Shown: positions 29,239-40,786 of the stretch, in pieces | Numbering within the stretch: position 1 is the first letter of the stretch | Layout of the letters: the number at the start of each line of letters is the position of its first letter | From: Citrobacter sp. Awk 4 | GTDB lineage: Bacteria > Pseudomonadota > Gammaproteobacteria > Enterobacterales > Enterobacteriaceae | Direction of reading: 5' to 3' | DNA length: 64,000 nt | NCBI RefSeq assembly: GCF_028069725.1 | Contig: NZ_JANEWG010000001.1 | Location: 110,885-174,884, forward strand | Position numbers and translations under genes: made by a program | The notes under the pieces: generated by a model | The model's input: the letters and a program-made list of their open reading frames with translations, nothing else | Databases searched by the model: none | What the model was told of the DNA's origin: nothing

Positions 29239-29486
29239 AAAAAAGCCAGCAGGTATTATCTGCTGGCGGGTGATTTTAGGCCAGAGCCTACACCAATACT
29301 CAGTCACACATGATGTCTGCAATGTGGAACTCAGAGATCAGGCTGTCACCTCCCATTGCATCAGTTCTTCGAGCATCTTTAAGCGCTGCGGCGCGCTCAG
29401 GCAAGCCCACCAGGACAACCCTTCTGTCGCGGTAAAGTAGTGCAGAAAAAACGGACGCATAGTCGACCTCTCCATATTGCTTCATC
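29239..29486 (-). ncRNA. sgrS: SgrS small RNA
   Basis: SgrS is an Hfq-dependent sRNA induced by sugar-phosphate stress that blocks ptsG and manXYZ translation. I place the 5' end at the GATGAAGC motif (29486) and the 3' end in the terminator U run, giving about 248 nt. The ptsG-pairing stretch GTGTGACTGAGTATTGG is intact at about 29295-29311. The terminator stem is 8 bp (29245-29252 with 29260-29267), followed by six Us. The RNA is divergent from sgrR and contains sgrT. An inner hairpin (29269-29294) is longer than the E. coli one. Confidence 0.95.
29338..29460 (-). CDS. sgrT: SgrT peptide encoded in SgrS
   Basis: SgrT is a small protein that inhibits the glucose transporter PtsG during sugar-phosphate stress. 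ATG at 29460 encodes 40 residues beginning MRPFFLHYFTATEGLSWWAC and ending ELMQWEVTA. It shares the FxxHYFTAT start, the PQRLxMLExLMQW core and the position in SgrS with E. coli SgrT, which I recall as 43 residues. The C-terminus is shorter and different. A 61-residue frame shifted against it (29300-29485) is an artefact. Confidence 0.9.
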   Translation of the reverse strand: MRPFFLHYFTATEGLSWWACLSAPQRLKMLEELMQWEVTA

Positions 29487-29553
29487 GGAATCCATTATTG
29501 GCCTAATATGAGGATTATAAAATTGCTGAGTTTTGCGCAGGAGTTCCTCTTTT

Positions 29554-31209
29554 ATGTCTTCAGGTCGTCTGCAACAACAGTTCATCCGTCTGTGGCAATG
29601 CTGTGACGGAAAAACGCAAGACACCACGCTGAACGAGCTGGCGGAACTGCTCAGTTGCTCCCGCCGTCATATGCGTACGCTGCTGAACACGATGCAGGCG
29701 CGCGGCTGGCTGACATGGGAAGCCGAAGTCGGTCGCGGTAAACGCTCACGTCTGACCTTTCTCTACACCGGACTTGCGCTACAGCAACAGCGGGCGGAGG
29801 ACCTGCTGGAGCAGGATCGCATAGACCAATTGGTGCAATTAGTCGGTGACAAAACAGCCGTACGGCAAATGCTGGTCTCGCATCTGGGGCGCAGCTTCCG
29901 TCAGGGCCGACATATCCTGCGCGTGCTTTACTATCGCCCCATGCACAACCTGCTGCCGGGCAGCGCATTACGCCGCTCTGAAACCCATATCGTCCGGCAA
30001 ATCTTCAGCGCGCTGACCCGCGTAAATGAGGAAAATGGGGAACTGGAAGCTGATATTGCCCATCACTGGCAGCAAATCTCCCCTTTGCAATGGCGATTCT
30101 TTCTGCGTCCGGGAATTCACTTTCACCACGGGCGAGAGCTGGAAATGGACGATGTGGTGGCGTCTCTCACGCGCATCAACAGCCTGCCGCTCTACTCGCA
30201 TATTACGCAGATTGTCTCCCCTACGACCTGGACCCTTGATGTCCATCTCGCGCATCCCGATCGCTGGCTTCCGTGGTTGTTAGGCCAGGTTCCGGCAATG
30301 ATCCTGCCGCGAGAATGGGAAACCCTGAACAATTTCTCCAGCCATCCGATAGGTACTGGCCCTTATGCCGTCATTCGCAATACGCGTAACCAACTTAAAA
30401 TCCACGCCTTTGACGATTACTTTGGCTACCGGGCGCTGATTGATGAAGTGAACGTTTGGGTGTTACCGGACATTAGCGAAGAACCGACCTGCGGCCTGAT
30501 GCTCGAAGGCACGGTGGAAAGTGAAAAAGCCATTGAAAGTCGTCTTGAAGAAGGCTGTTACTATTTACTCTTTGATGCACGAACCCATCGCGGTGCCAAT
30601 CAGCAGGTCAGAGAATGGGTAAGCCAGGTGCTTTCCCCCGCCCATTTGCTTTACCACGCCGATGAGCAGTATCAGCGCCTGTGGTTCCCCGCCTACGGAT
30701 TACTGCCCCGCTGGCATCATGCCCGTCCAGGACACGGTGAAAAGCCTGCGGGTCTGGAAACCCTGACCCTGACGTACTATCGCGAACACATTGAACATCG
30801 GGTTATCGCCCGGATCATGAGCGCCCTGCTGGCAGAGCATCAGGTTCAGTTGAATATTCAGGAGATCGGCTACGATCAGTGGCACGCAGGCGAGACCGAG
30901 AGCGACATCTGGCTCAACAGCGCCAACTTTACGTTGCCGCTCGACTTCTCCCTGTTCGCTCACTTATGCGAAGTGCCGCTACTGCAAAACTGTATCCCGC
31001 GAGACTGGGAAAAAGATGCCGCGCAGTGGCACGCAGGCGAGATGAATCTGGCCGCGTGGTGCCAACAGTTGCTCGCCAGCAAAGCGATTGTGCCGCTTAT
31101 TCACCACTGGCTAATCATTCAGGGACAGCGCAGTATGCGCGGCTTACGGATGAACACGCTCGGCTGGTTCGACTTTAAATCGGCGTGGTTTGCCCCACCG
31201 GATCCTTAA
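29554..31209 (+). CDS. sgrR: transcriptional activator SgrR
   Basis: SgrR activates sgrS when glucose-phosphate accumulates. ATG at 29554 gives 551 residues ([19 protein letters not shown]); an in-frame upstream start at 29533 would add seven. The N-terminal winged helix lies at about 1-110. The rest resembles a periplasmic solute-binding protein (SBP family 5) that serves as the ligand-sensing domain. The gene is divergent from sgrS with a 67-nt gap. Confidence 0.97.
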   Translation: MSSGRLQQQFIRLWQCCDGKTQDTTLNELAELLSCSRRHMRTLLNTMQARGWLTWEAEVGRGKRSRLTFLYTGLALQQQRAEDLLEQDRIDQLVQLVGDKTAVRQMLVSHLGRSFRQGRHILRVLYYRPMHNLLPGSALRRSETHIVRQIFSALTRVNEENGELEADIAHHWQQISPLQWRFFLRPGIHFHHGRELEMDDVVASLTRINSLPLYSHITQIVSPTTWTLDVHLAHPDRWLPWLLGQVPAMILPREWETLNNFSSHPIGTGPYAVIRNTRNQLKIHAFDDYFGYRALIDEVNVWVLPDISEEPTCGLMLEGTVESEKAIESRLEEGCYYLLFDARTHRGANQQVREWVSQVLSPAHLLYHADEQYQRLWFPAYGLLPRWHHARPGHGEKPAGLETLTLTYYREHIEHRVIARIMSALLAEHQVQLNIQEIGYDQWHAGETESDIWLNSANFTLPLDFSLFAHLCEVPLLQNCIPRDWEKDAAQWHAGEMNLAAWCQQLLASKAIVPLIHHWLIIQGQRSMRGLRMNTLGWFDFKSAWFAPPDP

Positions 31210-31247
31210 CCCTTTTGATCTCTTCACGTAATCATTACAATGTGCCG

Positions 31248-31334
31248 TTCTCAACGGGGTGCTGCGCCATGTGCGTGGGCTGAGAAAATACCCGTCGAAC
31301 CTGATCCGGATAACGCCGGCGAAGGGATTTGAGG
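31248..31334 (+). promoter_or_regulatory. TPP riboswitch (THI element) upstream of thiBPQ
   Basis: The conserved thi-box blocks are present in order: CTCAACGGGGTGC, GGCTGAGAAAATACCCG, GAACCTGATCCGGATAACGC, and CGAAGGGATTTGAGG. The outer stem pairs CTCAA near 31250 with TTGAG near 31329. The GAGG ribosome-binding site of thiB lies 33 nt downstream, and I see no U-tract hairpin between. This suggests control of translation initiation by thiamine diphosphate. Confidence 0.95.
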
Positions 31335-31376
31335 CTAACGCTCAAGTCCTTTGCCACTCTTTTAATGAGGTGCAAA

Positions 31377-32360
31377 GTGTTAAAAAAATGTCTTCCCTTA
31401 CTGGTGTTGTGTGCTGCACCGGCCTTCGCTAAACCGGTCCTGACCGTGTATACCTACGACTCTTTCGCCGCCGACTGGGGACCCGGTCCCACCATCAAGA
31501 AAGCTTTCGAAGCCGACTGCCAGTGCGAACTGAAAATGGTGGCGCTGGAAGATGGCGTGTCGTTGCTTAATCGCCTGCGCATGGAAGGGAAGAACAGCAA
31601 AGCGGATGTGGTGCTTGGGCTGGACAACAACCTGCTCGATGCCGCCACGCAAACCAAACTGTTTGCGAAAAGCGGCATTGCGCCTGATGCCGTCAACGTA
31701 CCTGGCGGTTGGAAAAACGAGACGTTTGTCCCCTTTGACTACGGTTACTTCGCGTTTGTTTATGACAAAAACAAACTGAAAAATCCGCCTAAGAGCCTGA
31801 AAGAGCTCGTCGAAAGCGACCAGAAATGGCGCGTGATTTATCAGGATCCGCGTACCAGCACGCCGGGTCTTGGGCTGATGTTGTGGATGCAGAAAGTGTA
31901 TGGCGATAAAGCCCCCGAAGCCTGGCAGAAACTGGCGGCCAAAACGGTCACTGTCACCAAAGGCTGGAGCGAAGCCTATGGCCTGTTTCTGAAAGGGGAA
32001 AGCGATCTGGTGCTGAGCTACACCACCTCTCCGGCGTATCACATTATCGAAGAGAAGAAAGACCATTACGCCGCAGCAAACTTCAGCGAAGGCCACTATC
32101 TGCAGGTCGAAGTCGCCGCCCGTACCGCCGCCAGCAAGCAGCCGGAACTGGCAGAGAAATTCCTCAAATTTATGGTTTCTCCGGCATTCCAGAACGCCAT
32201 TCCCACCGGCAACTGGATGTATCCTGTCACCAGCGTCACCCTGCCCGCCGGGTTTGATCAGCTGACCAAACCGGCCACCACCCTGGAGTTCACTCCTGCT
32301 GAGGTGGCATCTCAACGTCAGGCATGGATCAGCGAATGGCAACGCGCCGTCAGCCGTTAA
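31377..32360 (+). CDS. thiB: thiamine ABC transporter substrate-binding protein
   Basis: ThiB (TbpA) is the periplasmic receptor for thiamine and its phosphates. The chosen start is GTG at 31377, 6 nt after GAGG. It gives 327 residues, the E. coli length, with signal peptide MLKKCLPLLVLCAAPAFA cleaved before KPVLTVYTYDSF. An in-frame start at 31329 would lie inside the riboswitch. The rest is a solute-binding fold. The end overlaps thiP by 25 nt. Confidence 0.96.
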   Translation: MLKKCLPLLVLCAAPAFAKPVLTVYTYDSFAADWGPGPTIKKAFEADCQCELKMVALEDGVSLLNRLRMEGKNSKADVVLGLDNNLLDAATQTKLFAKSGIAPDAVNVPGGWKNETFVPFDYGYFAFVYDKNKLKNPPKSLKELVESDQKWRVIYQDPRTSTPGLGLMLWMQKVYGDKAPEAWQKLAAKTVTVTKGWSEAYGLFLKGESDLVLSYTTSPAYHIIEEKKDHYAAANFSEGHYLQVEVAARTAASKQPELAEKFLKFMVSPAFQNAIPTGNWMYPVTSVTLPAGFDQLTKPATTLEFTPAEVASQRQAWISEWQRAVSR

Positions 32361-33946
32361 TTCCCGGCTGGCTGATACCCGGACTTTGTGCCGCCACGCT
32401 GATGGCGGCTGTCGCTCTGGCGGCATTTCTGGCGCTCTGGCTTAACGCGCCGCAGGGGGAATGGCTCTCGCTTTGGCAGGACAGCTACCTGTGGCACGTG
32501 GTGCGTTTTTCATTCTGGCAGGCGTTTCTCTCGGCGCTGTTGTCGGTGGTCCCTGCGATTTTCCTTGCCAGAGCGCTTTACCGACGCCGTTTCCCCGGTC
32601 GTCTGGCGTTATTACGCCTGTGCGCCATGACCCTGATTTTACCGGTTCTGGTCGCTGTTTTCGGTATCCTCAGCGTCTACGGCCGCCAGGGCTGGCTCGC
32701 CACACTCTGGCACGCGCTGGGAATAGAGTGGCATTTTTCGCCTTACGGGTTGCAGGGCATTCTGCTGGCCCACGTCTTTTTTAATCTGCCGATGGCCAGC
32801 CGCTTACTGCTACAGGCGCTGGAAAACATCCCCGGCGAACAGCGACAGCTCGCGGCCCAGTTAGGCATGCGCGGCTGGAATTTCTTCCGCTTTGTGGAGT
32901 GGCCGTGGTTACGTCGGCAGATCCCTCCGGTGGCGGCGCTCATTTTTATGCTCTGCTTCGCCAGTTTTGCCACCGTTCTCTCACTCGGCGGCGGCCCCCA
33001 GGCAACTACCATCGAGCTGGCGATTTATCAGGCGCTCAGTTACGACTTCGATCCCGCGCGGGCGGCAATACTGGCGTTGATCCAGATGACTTGCTGCCTG
33101 GCGCTGGTGCTGTTCAGCCAACGTTTAAGCAAGGCCATTGCGCCGGGAACGACACTGGTGCAAGGCTGGCGCGATCCGGACGATCGCCTGCATAGCCGCC
33201 TGACCGACGCGGCGCTGATTATTCTGGCACTGCTGCTTCTGCTGCCCCCGCTCCTGGCGGTCATTGTGGACGGCGTCAACCGCCAATTGCTCGATGTGCT
33301 CGCACAACCCGTTCTCTGGCAGGCGCTGTGGACCTCGCTGCGAATCGCCCTGGCCGCGGGTTTACTGTGTGTGGTTCTGACCATGATGTTGTTGTGGAGC
33401 AGCCGCGAACTGCGGGCACGGCAACAGGTGCTGGCTGGCCAGGCGCTGGAACTGAGCGGCATGTTGATTCTGGCCATGCCCGGCATCGTCCTGGCGACAG
33501 GCTTTTTTCTGCTGCTTAACAACAGCATCGGTTTGCCGGAATCCGCAGACGGGATTGTGATTTTTACCAATGCGCTAATGGCGATACCGTACGCATTGAA
33601 AGTGCTGGAAAATCCAATGCGAGACGTGACGGCACGTTACAGTATGCTGTGTCAGTCGCTGGGGATCGAGGGATGGTCACGTTTAAAAGTGGTGGAACTG
33701 CGCGCGCTGAAACGACCGCTGGCCCAGGCGCTGGCGTTTGCCTGTGTGCTTTCGATTGGCGATTTTGGCGTCGTCGCCCTGTTTGGTAACGATGATTTCC
33801 GCACACTGCCCTTTTATCTGTACCAGCAGATTGGCTCTTACCGCAGTCAGGACGGTGCGGTAACGGCACTATTACTGCTGATACTCTGCTTTATGCTCTT
33901 TACCGTGATTGAAAAACTACCGGGGCGACATGCTAACACTGACTGA
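32336..33946 (+). CDS. thiP: thiamine ABC transporter permease
   Basis: ThiP is the inner-membrane channel of the thiamine importer. ATG at 32336 gives 536 residues ([15 protein letters not shown]), the E. coli length. It is a fused permease with about 12 hydrophobic segments and two BPD-transport repeats, with EAA-type loops near [20 protein letters not shown] and [20 protein letters not shown]. Overlaps with thiB and thiQ suggest coupled translation. Confidence 0.97.
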   Translation: MATRRQPLIPGWLIPGLCAATLMAAVALAAFLALWLNAPQGEWLSLWQDSYLWHVVRFSFWQAFLSALLSVVPAIFLARALYRRRFPGRLALLRLCAMTLILPVLVAVFGILSVYGRQGWLATLWHALGIEWHFSPYGLQGILLAHVFFNLPMASRLLLQALENIPGEQRQLAAQLGMRGWNFFRFVEWPWLRRQIPPVAALIFMLCFASFATVLSLGGGPQATTIELAIYQALSYDFDPARAAILALIQMTCCLALVLFSQRLSKAIAPGTTLVQGWRDPDDRLHSRLTDAALIILALLLLLPPLLAVIVDGVNRQLLDVLAQPVLWQALWTSLRIALAAGLLCVVLTMMLLWSSRELRARQQVLAGQALELSGMLILAMPGIVLATGFFLLLNNSIGLPESADGIVIFTNALMAIPYALKVLENPMRDVTARYSMLCQSLGIEGWSRLKVVELRALKRPLAQALAFACVLSIGDFGVVALFGNDDFRTLPFYLYQQIGSYRSQDGAVTALLLLILCFMLFTVIEKLPGRHANTD

Positions 33947-34628
33947 TATCACCTGGCTTTATCATCATTTGCCGATGCGTTTTACGCTTTCTGTTGAACG
34001 CGGCGAACAGGTGGCGGTGCTGGGCCCCAGCGGCGCCGGGAAAAGCACCTTGTTGAACCTCATTGCGGGATTCCTCGCCCCCGCCAGCGGTACCCTGCTG
34101 ATTGAAGGGAAGGATCACACCACCACGCCCCCCGCTCGTCGCCCGGTCTCGATGCTGTTTCAGGAAAACAACCTGTTCAGCCATCTCACGGTGCAACAAA
34201 ACATCGGTCTTGGACTTGATCCCGGGCTGAAGCTCAATGCGCTTCAGCGGGAGAAAATTCAGTACATTGCCCGCCAGATGGGCATCGATAACCTGATGGC
34301 GCGTTTACCTGGCGAGCTTTCCGGCGGCCAGCGCCAACGTGCGGCACTGGCGCGCTGCCTGGTCCGTGAACAGCCAGTATTGCTGCTCGACGAACCGTTT
34401 TCTGCGCTCGACCCTGCCCTGCGACAGGAAATGCTGGCGCTGGTCAGCGACGTTTGTCGCGAACGGCAATTGACGCTGCTGATGGTGTCTCACAGCATAG
34501 AGGATGCGGCGCGTATTGCGACGCGCTCCGTGGTGGTGGCCGACGGGCGCATCGCGTGGCAGGGTAATACCGGTGAATTACTTAGCGGCAAGGCCAGCGC
34601 GTCGGCGCTGTTGGGAATCAAAGCATAA
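33930..34628 (+). CDS. thiQ: thiamine ABC transporter ATPase
   Basis: ThiQ powers thiamine import. ATG at 33930 gives 232 residues ([18 protein letters not shown]); an upstream in-frame start at 33909 would lie deeper in thiP. It has Walker [10 protein letters not shown] near 33-41, the ABC signature LSGGQRQR near 128-135, and Walker B LLLDEP near 149-154. It overlaps thiP by 17 nt and converges on yabI with only 7 nt between. Confidence 0.97.
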   Translation: MLTLTDITWLYHHLPMRFTLSVERGEQVAVLGPSGAGKSTLLNLIAGFLAPASGTLLIEGKDHTTTPPARRPVSMLFQENNLFSHLTVQQNIGLGLDPGLKLNALQREKIQYIARQMGIDNLMARLPGELSGGQRQRAALARCLVREQPVLLLDEPFSALDPALRQEMLALVSDVCRERQLTLLMVSHSIEDAARIATRSVVVADGRIAWQGNTGELLSGKASASALLGIKA

Positions 34629-34635
34629 ACCGAAC

Positions 34636-35403
34636 TCAGTAACCCACGACTTTTCGCAAAATCTCAAGATAGACCGGCATCAGAGGGTGGCGTAGCAACG
34701 CCACCAGCGCCATCACGCCGATAGTGAGGAGCACCGGGGTCAGCCACAACAAGCGGCCACGCGGCAAAAAGGCGGTCAAACGATCGGGGGCAGCCTTACC
34801 AAAACGCCACAACCGCCAGCACAACCAGCCTGCGACCCACAGCAACAACGCCGTTGCCAGTAACAGCCATTTGAAACCGCCGCTCTGCATGCCCTCGGGA
34901 ATGTCGATCGCCGCACCGGCCAGAATCCCCGGTAAAAAATAGAAAGGCGGCCACAGCACACAGCCAATGATATTGGGCGCGACGAACTTCGCGATCGGCA
35001 GATCCAGCATTCCCGCCACCATCGGCACCAGCGGGCGGGTGGGGCCGACAAAACGCCCCACCAGAATGGTGAACATGCTGTGCTGATGCAGCGCATGCTC
35101 GGTTTTATCCAGCAGCGCTTTGTTCTTTTTCATAAACGACCAGCGGTGCAGCGGCTTTTTAAACCGCCACCCCAGCCAGAAAGAGATCCAGTCGCCCAGT
35201 AAACATCCCGCAATGCCCGCGAGCCAGGCATGCCAGAAATTCACCTCTCCGCTACCGATGAGCGCTCCCAGCCCGGCCATCAACACCGTACCTGGTAAAA
35301 TCAGCCCGACCAACGCCAGCGATTCCAGAAATGCCACCAGCAGAACCGCAATTAACGAGTAGAGGGTGGATTGGAGAATGAAGTGTTCCAGCAATGCTTG
35401 CAT
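34636..35403 (-). CDS. yabI: DedA family membrane protein YabI
   Basis: YabI is an inner-membrane DedA family protein. DedA members are linked to undecaprenyl phosphate or phospholipid flipping and to envelope homeostasis. The role of YabI itself is not firmly known. The 255-residue product has five or six hydrophobic segments and the family motifs LPGTVLMAGLGALIGSG near 36 and FVGPTRPLVPMVAGML near 116. It lies between thiQ and araC, as in E. coli. Confidence 0.94.
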   Translation of the reverse strand: MQALLEHFILQSTLYSLIAVLLVAFLESLALVGLILPGTVLMAGLGALIGSGEVNFWHAWLAGIAGCLLGDWISFWLGWRFKKPLHRWSFMKKNKALLDKTEHALHQHSMFTILVGRFVGPTRPLVPMVAGMLDLPIAKFVAPNIIGCVLWPPFYFLPGILAGAAIDIPEGMQSGGFKWLLLATALLLWVAGWLCWRLWRFGKAAPDRLTAFLPRGRLLWLTPVLLTIGVMALVALLRHPLMPVYLEILRKVVGY

Positions 35404-35522
35404 AGTGCGCCCGTCAGTTTTACGAAGCAGGGATTCTGCTAACCCTCTCTCGCTTCGTCAAGCCATCATTTATCTGAATAGTTTACGGGATATGACAATT
35501 TCGCAGACACATCATTCACTTT

Positions 35523-36368
35523 TTATTCACATCCGGCGCGAAACTCACTCGGACTGGCCCCGGTGCACTTTTTGAAAACCCGGGAGAAATAGAGTTGATC
35601 ATCAAACCCCACATTACGCCCAACGGTGGCAATCGGCATTCGTGTGGTACTGAGCAACAGTTTTGCCTGACTGATACGCTGATCTTCACGCCAGCTCAAC
35701 ACGCTGATACCGAGTTGCTGACGAAACAGGTGCGACAGGCGAGAAGGCGACAGGCAAACATGTTGCGCTACGCTCGCAATATCGAAATGGCTGTCCGCCA
35801 GGTGATCGCTAATGTACTGGCAGGCGTCGCGCACACGGTTATCCATCGGCGGGTGCAGCGATTCGTTGATCGCTTCCATGCGGCGCAACAACAATTGCTC
35901 CAGCAGATTTATCGCCAGGAGTTCAGAGTAGCGCCCCTCCCCCTGCCCGGCGCTAATAATCTGGCCGAACATGTCATTGAAATGGGGCTGATGGGCCTCA
36001 TCCGGACGATAAAATCCCGTCTGAGCAAAAATTGTCGGCCAGGCGAGCCATTCTTGCCAGTAGGCTCGCGGACGAAAGTAAACCCATTGGTGATACCATT
36101 GGCTGGCGTCGGGATGGCGTCCGTAATGGTGAACTTCGCCTGGCGGAAACAGCAAAATATCCCCCGGGCGGCAGATAAACTGTTTTCCGTGGTTATTGAT
36201 GACCCCTTCGCCGCGTAGGGTCAGATTAAGAATGTATCCCTTCATCCCCAACGGTCTGTCGATAAAAAAATCCAGATATCCGTTCGCTTCGATAGGGGTT
36301 AACCCCGCCACCAAATGTGCATTAAACGAGTACCCCGGCAGCAGAGGATCATTTTGTATTTCAGCCAT
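35523..36368 (-). CDS. araC: arabinose regulator AraC
   Basis: AraC senses L-arabinose, loops DNA to repress araBAD without sugar, and activates it with sugar. ATG at 36368, with GGAG 10 nt upstream, gives 281 residues ([18 protein letters not shown]). An in-frame start at 36419 would overlap araO2 and is rejected. The N-terminal cupin domain binds arabinose, and the C-terminal part carries two HTH motifs ([20 protein letters not shown]). It ends in GCE, lacking the 11-residue tail of E. coli AraC. Confidence 0.97.
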   Translation of the reverse strand: MAEIQNDPLLPGYSFNAHLVAGLTPIEANGYLDFFIDRPLGMKGYILNLTLRGEGVINNHGKQFICRPGDILLFPPGEVHHYGRHPDASQWYHQWVYFRPRAYWQEWLAWPTIFAQTGFYRPDEAHQPHFNDMFGQIISAGQGEGRYSELLAINLLEQLLLRRMEAINESLHPPMDNRVRDACQYISDHLADSHFDIASVAQHVCLSPSRLSHLFRQQLGISVLSWREDQRISQAKLLLSTTRMPIATVGRNVGFDDQLYFSRVFKKCTGASPSEFRAGCE

Positions 36369-36403
36369 AAATTCATTACTCCGGGCGTTCTGTGAAGAAA
36401 CAA

Positions 36404-36423
36404 ATTGTCCATATTGCATGAGA
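36404..36423. promoter_or_regulatory. araO2 operator
   Basis: ATTGTCCATATTGCATGAGA closely matches the E. coli araO2 half-site region. It starts about 205 bp from araI1, near the E. coli spacing of about 210 bp, and would allow the AraC-mediated repression loop. Confidence 0.7.
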
Positions 36424-36537
36424 CACCTTCTGTTTCACCGCTCCTGCCCGCCGTGATTTCAGCAGTGGAGCACCAACCCGCTTGCGAAAAGCATCTTGTA
36501 ACAACGACACGCTATCGAGGCGATGAAAACAGGTAAC

Positions 36538-36573
36538 AAAAGTGTCTATAAAGACGGCAGAAATGTCCACATT
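36538..36573. promoter_or_regulatory. araO1 operator at the araC promoter
   Basis: The segment containing GTGTCTATAAAGACGGCAG and AATGTCCACA aligns with E. coli araO1. There AraC bound to two half-sites represses its own promoter. It lies between araO2 and the CRP site, in the expected order. Confidence 0.65.
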
Positions 36574-36575
36574 GA

Positions 36576-36597
36576 TTATTTGCACAGCGTCACACTT
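36576..36597. promoter_or_regulatory. CRP site between araC and araB
   Basis: TTATTTGCACAGCGTCACAC matches the E. coli ara CRP site with one difference that I can recall. The TCACA half is perfect and the other half is weak. It lies just upstream of araI1, where cAMP-CRP helps to open the repression loop and activate both promoters. Confidence 0.75.
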
Positions 36598-36607
36598 TGC
36601 GATGGCA

Positions 36608-38416
<1,809 letters not shown>

Positions 38417-38426
38417 GGACACGACA

Positions 38427-39929
38427 ATGACAATTTTTGATAATTATGAAGTGTGGTTTGTGATTGGTAGCCAGCATCTGTATGGTCCTGAAACCCTGCG
38501 TCAGGTGACTCAGCATGCCGAGCACGTCGTAAAAGCACTGAATACCGAAGCCAAACTGCCGTGCAAACTGGTCCTCAAACCGCTGGGCACGCGCCCGGAT
38601 GAGATTACCGCCATCTGCCGCGACGCCAATTATGACGAAAAATGTGCCGGCATGGTGGTGTGGCTGCACACCTTCTCCCCGGCCAAAATGTGGATCAACG
38701 GTCTGACGATCCTCAATAAACCACTGCTGCAATTCCACACCCAGTTCAATGCCGCGCTGCCGTGGGACAGCATCGATATGGACTTTATGAACCTGAACCA
38801 GACCGCACACGGCGGCCGCGAGTTCGGTTTTATCGGCGCGCGTATGCGTCAGCAGCACGCCGTTGTCACCGGCCACTGGCAAGATAAACAAGCACACGAG
38901 CGTATTGGTTCATGGATGCGCCACGCTGTTTCCAAACAGGACACCCGTCATCTGAAAGTGTGCCGTTTTGGCGATAACATGCGTGAAGTGGCAGTGACGG
39001 ACGGCGATAAAGTGGCCGCGCAGATCAAGTTTGGCTTCTCCGTTAATACCTGGGCGGTGGGCGATCTGGTGCAGGTGGTGAACGCCATCAGCGACGGCGA
39101 CATTAACGCGCTGATCGACGAGTACGAAAGCAGCTACACCCTGACCCCGGCCACCCAGATCCACGGTGATAAACGCCAGAACGTGCGTGAAGCGGCGCGC
39201 ATTGAGCTGGGCATGAAGCGTTTCCTCGAGCAAGGCGGATTCCATGCCTTCACCACCACGTTTGAAGATTTACACGGTCTGAAACAACTTCCAGGCCTCG
39301 CCGTACAACGCCTGATGCAGCAAGGCTACGGCTTTGCTGGTGAAGGCGACTGGAAAACCGCCGCCCTGCTTCGCATCATGAAGGTGATGTCAACCGGTCT
39401 GCAGGGCGGCACCTCCTTTATGGAGGATTACACTTACCACTTCGAGAAAGGCAACGATCTGGTGCTCGGCTCACATATGCTGGAAGTGTGCCCATCAATT
39501 GCCATTGAGGAAAAACCGATCCTCGATGTGCAGCACCTTGGCATTGGCGGTAAAGATGACCCTGCCCGCCTGATCTTCAATACTCAAACCGGCCCGGCGA
39601 TCGTCGCCAGCCTGATTGATCTGGGCGATCGTTACCGTCTGTTGGTGAACTGCATCGATACGGTAAAAACGCCGCATGACCTCCCGAAACTGCCGGTGGC
39701 CAACGCCCTGTGGAAAGCGCAGCCCGACCTGCCGACTGCGTCTGAAGCCTGGATCCTCGCCGGTGGCGCGCACCATACCGTCTTCAGCCATGCGCTGGAT
39801 CTGAACGACATGCGCCAGTTCGCTGAAATGCACGATATCGAAATTAGCGTGATCGATAACGATACCCGCTTGCCAGCCTTCAAGGATGCGCTGCGCTGGA
39901 ACGAGGTTTATTACGGCTTTAAACGCTAA
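38427..39929 (+). CDS. araA: L-arabinose isomerase
   Basis: AraA interconverts L-arabinose and L-ribulose using Mn2+. The 500-residue product has the family length. It shows the conserved segments [20 protein letters not shown] near 107, the catalytic Glu around [15 protein letters not shown] and [10 protein letters not shown], and metal-binding His residues in GSHMLEVCP and near [10 protein letters not shown]. It lies 10 nt after araB. Confidence 0.98.
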   Translation: MTIFDNYEVWFVIGSQHLYGPETLRQVTQHAEHVVKALNTEAKLPCKLVLKPLGTRPDEITAICRDANYDEKCAGMVVWLHTFSPAKMWINGLTILNKPLLQFHTQFNAALPWDSIDMDFMNLNQTAHGGREFGFIGARMRQQHAVVTGHWQDKQAHERIGSWMRHAVSKQDTRHLKVCRFGDNMREVAVTDGDKVAAQIKFGFSVNTWAVGDLVQVVNAISDGDINALIDEYESSYTLTPATQIHGDKRQNVREAARIELGMKRFLEQGGFHAFTTTFEDLHGLKQLPGLAVQRLMQQGYGFAGEGDWKTAALLRIMKVMSTGLQGGTSFMEDYTYHFEKGNDLVLGSHMLEVCPSIAIEEKPILDVQHLGIGGKDDPARLIFNTQTGPAIVASLIDLGDRYRLLVNCIDTVKTPHDLPKLPVANALWKAQPDLPTASEAWILAGGAHHTVFSHALDLNDMRQFAEMHDIEISVIDNDTRLPAFKDALRWNEVYYGFKR

Positions 39930-40018
39930 GCGTCGTATCGGAATGCCCGGTGGCACTCCGTTTATCGGGCCTACGATCCTGTAGGTCCGACAAGCGCAGC
40001 GCCATCCGGCACACAGGA
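39930..40018. repeat. BIME/REP element between araA and araD
   Basis: The 95-nt araA-araD gap holds two REP-like palindromic segments flanking a CCTAC/GTAGG hairpin (39970-39985). It ends in GCGCCATCCGGCA. E. coli also has REP sequence here. It probably stabilises the araBA message and lowers araD expression relative to araA. Confidence 0.75.
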
Positions 40019-40024
40019 GCCAAC

Positions 40025-40720
40025 ATGTTAGAAGATCTCAAACGCCAGGTATTAGAAGCCAACCTGGCGCTACCGAAACACAACCTGGTGACCCTCACCT
40101 GGGGGAACGTCAGCGCGGTCGACCGGGAACACGGCGTATTCGTGATTAAACCCTCCGGCGTTGATTACAGCGTGATGACTGCTGATGATATGGTGGTCGT
40201 GAGCATCTCCACCGGCGACGTCGTTGAAGGTACGAAGAAACCCTCTTCCGATACACCAACCCACCGACTGCTGTATCAGGCGTTTCCGACAATCGGCGGT
40301 ATTGTCCACACCCATTCACGTCACGCCACCATCTGGGCGCAGGCGGGTCAGTCAATCCCGGCCACAGGTACAACGCACGCGGATTATTTCTATGGCGCCA
40401 TTCCCTGCACCCGTAAAATGACCGATGCGGAAATCAATGGCGAATACGAGTGGGAAACCGGCAACGTGATCGTCGAAACCTTTGAAAAACAGGGGATTGA
40501 TGCAGCGCAAATGCCCGGCGTGCTGGTGCACTCCCACGGCCCCTTTGCGTGGGGAAAAACGGCAGAAGACGCCGTGCATAACGCCATTGTGCTGGAGGAA
40601 GTGGCCTATATGGGCATTTTCTGTCGCCAGCTCGCGCCACAGCTACCGGACATGCAGCAAACCTTGCTGGACAAGCATTACCTGCGCAAGCATGGTGCAA
40701 AAGCCTATTACGGGCAGTAA
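40025..40720 (+). CDS. araD: L-ribulose-5-phosphate 4-epimerase
   Basis: AraD epimerises L-ribulose 5-phosphate to D-xylulose 5-phosphate, feeding the pentose phosphate pathway. ATG at 40025, with CAGGAG upstream, gives 231 residues ([20 protein letters not shown]). The longer in-frame start at 39950 would lie in the REP element. It is a zinc class II aldolase-type enzyme, with [14 protein letters not shown] near 95 holding metal-binding His and [11 protein letters not shown] near 170. Confidence 0.98.
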   Translation: MLEDLKRQVLEANLALPKHNLVTLTWGNVSAVDREHGVFVIKPSGVDYSVMTADDMVVVSISTGDVVEGTKKPSSDTPTHRLLYQAFPTIGGIVHTHSRHATIWAQAGQSIPATGTTHADYFYGAIPCTRKMTDAEINGEYEWETGNVIVETFEKQGIDAAQMPGVLVHSHGPFAWGKTAEDAVHNAIVLEEVAYMGIFCRQLAPQLPDMQQTLLDKHYLRKHGAKAYYGQ

Positions 40721-40729
40721 ACGGATCAT

Positions 40730-40751
40730 CGCCAGCCACTATCGGCTGGCG
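40730..40751 (+). terminator. hairpin after araD
   Basis: CGCCAGCC (40730-40737) and GGCTGGCG (40744-40751) form a perfect 8-bp stem with a 6-nt loop, 10 nt after araD. The following TTATAGT is a poor U-tract, so termination may be partial and the next gene may receive arabinose-dependent readthrough. Confidence 0.6.
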
Positions 40752-40786
40752 TTATAGTCATGCCTCATTCACAAGGAAGTCCGGGC

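Noticed and set aside
29300..29485. 61-codon frame over SgrS on the minus strand
   Set aside because: It is out of frame with sgrT. The 40-codon frame at 29338-29460 matches SgrT in sequence and position.
31398..32426. 342-codon open frame antisense to thiB
   Set aside because: It lies entirely opposite thiB and the start of thiP. Its translation is low in recognisable domains and has no ribosome-binding site, so it is a shadow of the real frame.
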